Assembly (NCBI GenBank): GCA_947631755.1 | Contig: CANRMO010000125.1 | Span: forward strand, 1 to 7,205 | From: an uncultured Lachnospiraceae bacterium | GTDB taxonomy: Bacteria; Bacillota; Clostridia; Lachnospirales; Lachnospiraceae | Direction: 5' to 3' | DNA length: 7,205 bases | Part shown: positions 6,374-7,205 of the stretch, piece by piece | Numbering within the stretch: position 1 is the stretch's first letter | How the letters are laid out: each line of letters opens with the position of its first letter | Translations under genes and position numbers: made by a program | Notes under the pieces: model-generated | Seen by the model: the letters and a program-made list of their open reading frames with translations, nothing else | Database searches by the model: none | Told to the model about the DNA's origin: nothing

Positions 6374-7204
6374 CTATCCCGCAGCCGCCTTCGTCAGTTC
6401 CGGAAAACTCCAGCTGATATCCTGGCTGTCATCAGGGAGTTCCACACTGTAGCTCTTTGTGGTGCAGCCCTCTTTTGTGAGCGTCAGCGTTACCTTCCCC
6501 AGCATTTTTGTAAAACTACAGGGGATCACTCCCTTGTAAGTGCCGTCCACATAAATGGCCGCACCTTCCGGGGCGCTCACAGTAATCTTGTGATTTTTAT
6601 CATACTCTGTTGTCTTTTCTGACGCATTATTATTAGACGGATTATTATTATCTGAATCATTCCTGTCCACAGAAGAAGAGCTGTTCTTGTCCTCTGTCTC
6701 CACCTCCGCGGTCTCCTCCGCCAGATCAATCTTTACAATAGCGCTGCTGTCTTTTACCCGGACAACCCCGCTGTAATCATTATATCCCTCAAGCACAACT
6801 TTCACAGAATGACTGCCATACTTCATGGAAACCGGTTTACTGTAATCTGTCAGCGTGCCGTTAATATACAGTTCTGCTCCCTCCGGCGAAATCTTAAACG
6901 TCACCCGGGAAGTATCCGGCATCTGGCTCTGATAGCGGGACACATCCAGCTTCGTCACCCGCCCCCGCTTCACGATCACTTTCGCACTGGCGGTCAGATC
7001 CCCATTTTCCAGGGACAGCTGCTGCTCTCCCTCCGGCACGGTCAGAAGCATTCCCTCTGAGACAGGCAGGATCGCCTCGCCCTGCACCGTCAGTTTTCCC
7101 CCGACAAAATCCTTATATTTTTTTGGCTGGATATAGCCGTGCCCCTTTGTGACAACGAGGGAATAAGCATGTCCTCTCACCCCCCGGAATGTCACCCTGT
7201 CATT
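6374..7204 (-). CDS. PEGA-domain protein, probably envelope-associated, 5'-partial
   Basis: The frame stays open to the window edge, and the visible sequence begins in mid-domain, so the GTG at 7195 is probably not the start. Counting 276 visible residues: about 1-95 is a beta-rich region with LLTVPEGEQQLSL that may be a divergent PEGA-like or associated module; 101-161 is a PEGA domain (ISPEGAELYINGTLTDYSKPV, ending near GYNDYSG); 162-206 is an acidic Glu/Asp/Ser/Asn linker; 207-269 is a second PEGA domain (SAPEGAAIYVDGTYKGVIP, later KEGCTTKSYSVEL). The protein ends TKAAAG with a TAG stop. PEGA domains are small beta-modules usually found in cell-surface or exported proteins and often serve as binding or spacer units. 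Any signal peptide, lipobox or membrane helix would be off-window. It ends 74 bases before the pgm ATG, with only a weak GCCC/GGGC hairpin (6348-6358) and no T-run between them. Specific function is not known. Confidence 0.85.
   Translation of the reverse strand, partial: NDRVTFRGVRGHAYSLVVTKGHGYIQPKKYKDFVGGKLTVQGEAILPVSEGMLLTVPEGEQQLSLENGDLTASAKVIVKRGRVTKLDVSRYQSQMPDTSRVTFKISPEGAELYINGTLTDYSKPVSMKYGSHSVKVVLEGYNDYSGVVRVKDSSAIVKIDLAEETAEVETEDKNSSSSVDRNDSDNNNPSNNNASEKTTEYDKNHKITVSAPEGAAIYVDGTYKGVIPCSFTKMLGKVTLTLTKEGCTTKSYSVELPDDSQDISWSFPELTKAAAG
6625..6652 (-). repeat. AAT trinucleotide tract encoding an Asn-rich linker
   Basis: Two short runs of AAT codons on the minus strand encode DNNNPSNNNA within the linker between the two PEGA domains. 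The repeat unit equals one codon, so gain or loss of units would change linker length without breaking the frame. It is short and interrupted, so it may simply be a disordered spacer. Confidence 0.55.
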
Positions 7205-7205
7205 T

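Noticed and set aside
7193..7195. GTG as the start of the PEGA protein
   Set aside because: The frame continues to the window edge, the sequence begins mid-domain with no signal peptide, and no ribosome site can be assessed so close to the edge.

Overview
The window looks like an ordinary chromosomal stretch of a mid-G+C Clostridia bacterium, most likely a gut-type Lachnospiraceae. This assignment is inferred from gene content and protein style: a secreted subtilase with a lysine-rich bacterial Ig-like (Big_2) tail, a PEGA-domain protein with an Asn/Ser/Asp-rich linker, strong GGAGG-type ribosome sites, and use of GTG as a start. No rRNA, tRNA, CRISPR array, insertion sequence or phage gene was seen.

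Layout: (1) Bases 2-2074, plus strand: the 3' part of a gene for an exported S8 (subtilisin-like) serine protease. Its signal peptide lies left of the window. The visible part holds an acidic propeptide, a complete Asp/His/Asn/Ser catalytic set, a large extra domain inserted just before the catalytic serine, and a very basic Big_2 C-terminus. (2) Bases 2088-2136: a strong intrinsic terminator between the protease gene and the convergent glgB. (3) Bases 2171-4432, minus strand: a complete glycogen branching enzyme (GlgB) from a GTG start with an excellent ribosome site. (4) Bases 4433-4562: a 130-base spacer with a perfect 16-bp hairpin just upstream of the glgB ribosome site. (5) Bases 4563-6299, minus strand: a complete alpha-phosphoglucomutase; the ribosome site argues for the ATG at 6299 rather than the TTG 12 bases upstream. 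(6) Bases 6300-6373: a short spacer with a small hairpin and a possible -10 box. (7) Bases 6374-7204, minus strand: the C-terminal part of a PEGA-domain protein that runs off the right edge.

Phosphoglucomutase interconverts glucose-6-phosphate and glucose-1-phosphate, the entry and exit point of glycogen metabolism, and GlgB adds the alpha-1,6 branches, so the two adjacent same-strand genes form a small storage-polysaccharide unit. The other glycogen genes (glgC, glgD, glgA, glgP) are not visible here. The protease and the PEGA protein are probably envelope or exported proteins with no evident link to glycogen.

I did not find a convincing undescribed system. The most notable points are the protease architecture (inserted domain plus lysine-rich tail, with an A8 tract between them) and the hairpins placed directly upstream of both ribosome sites on the minus strand.
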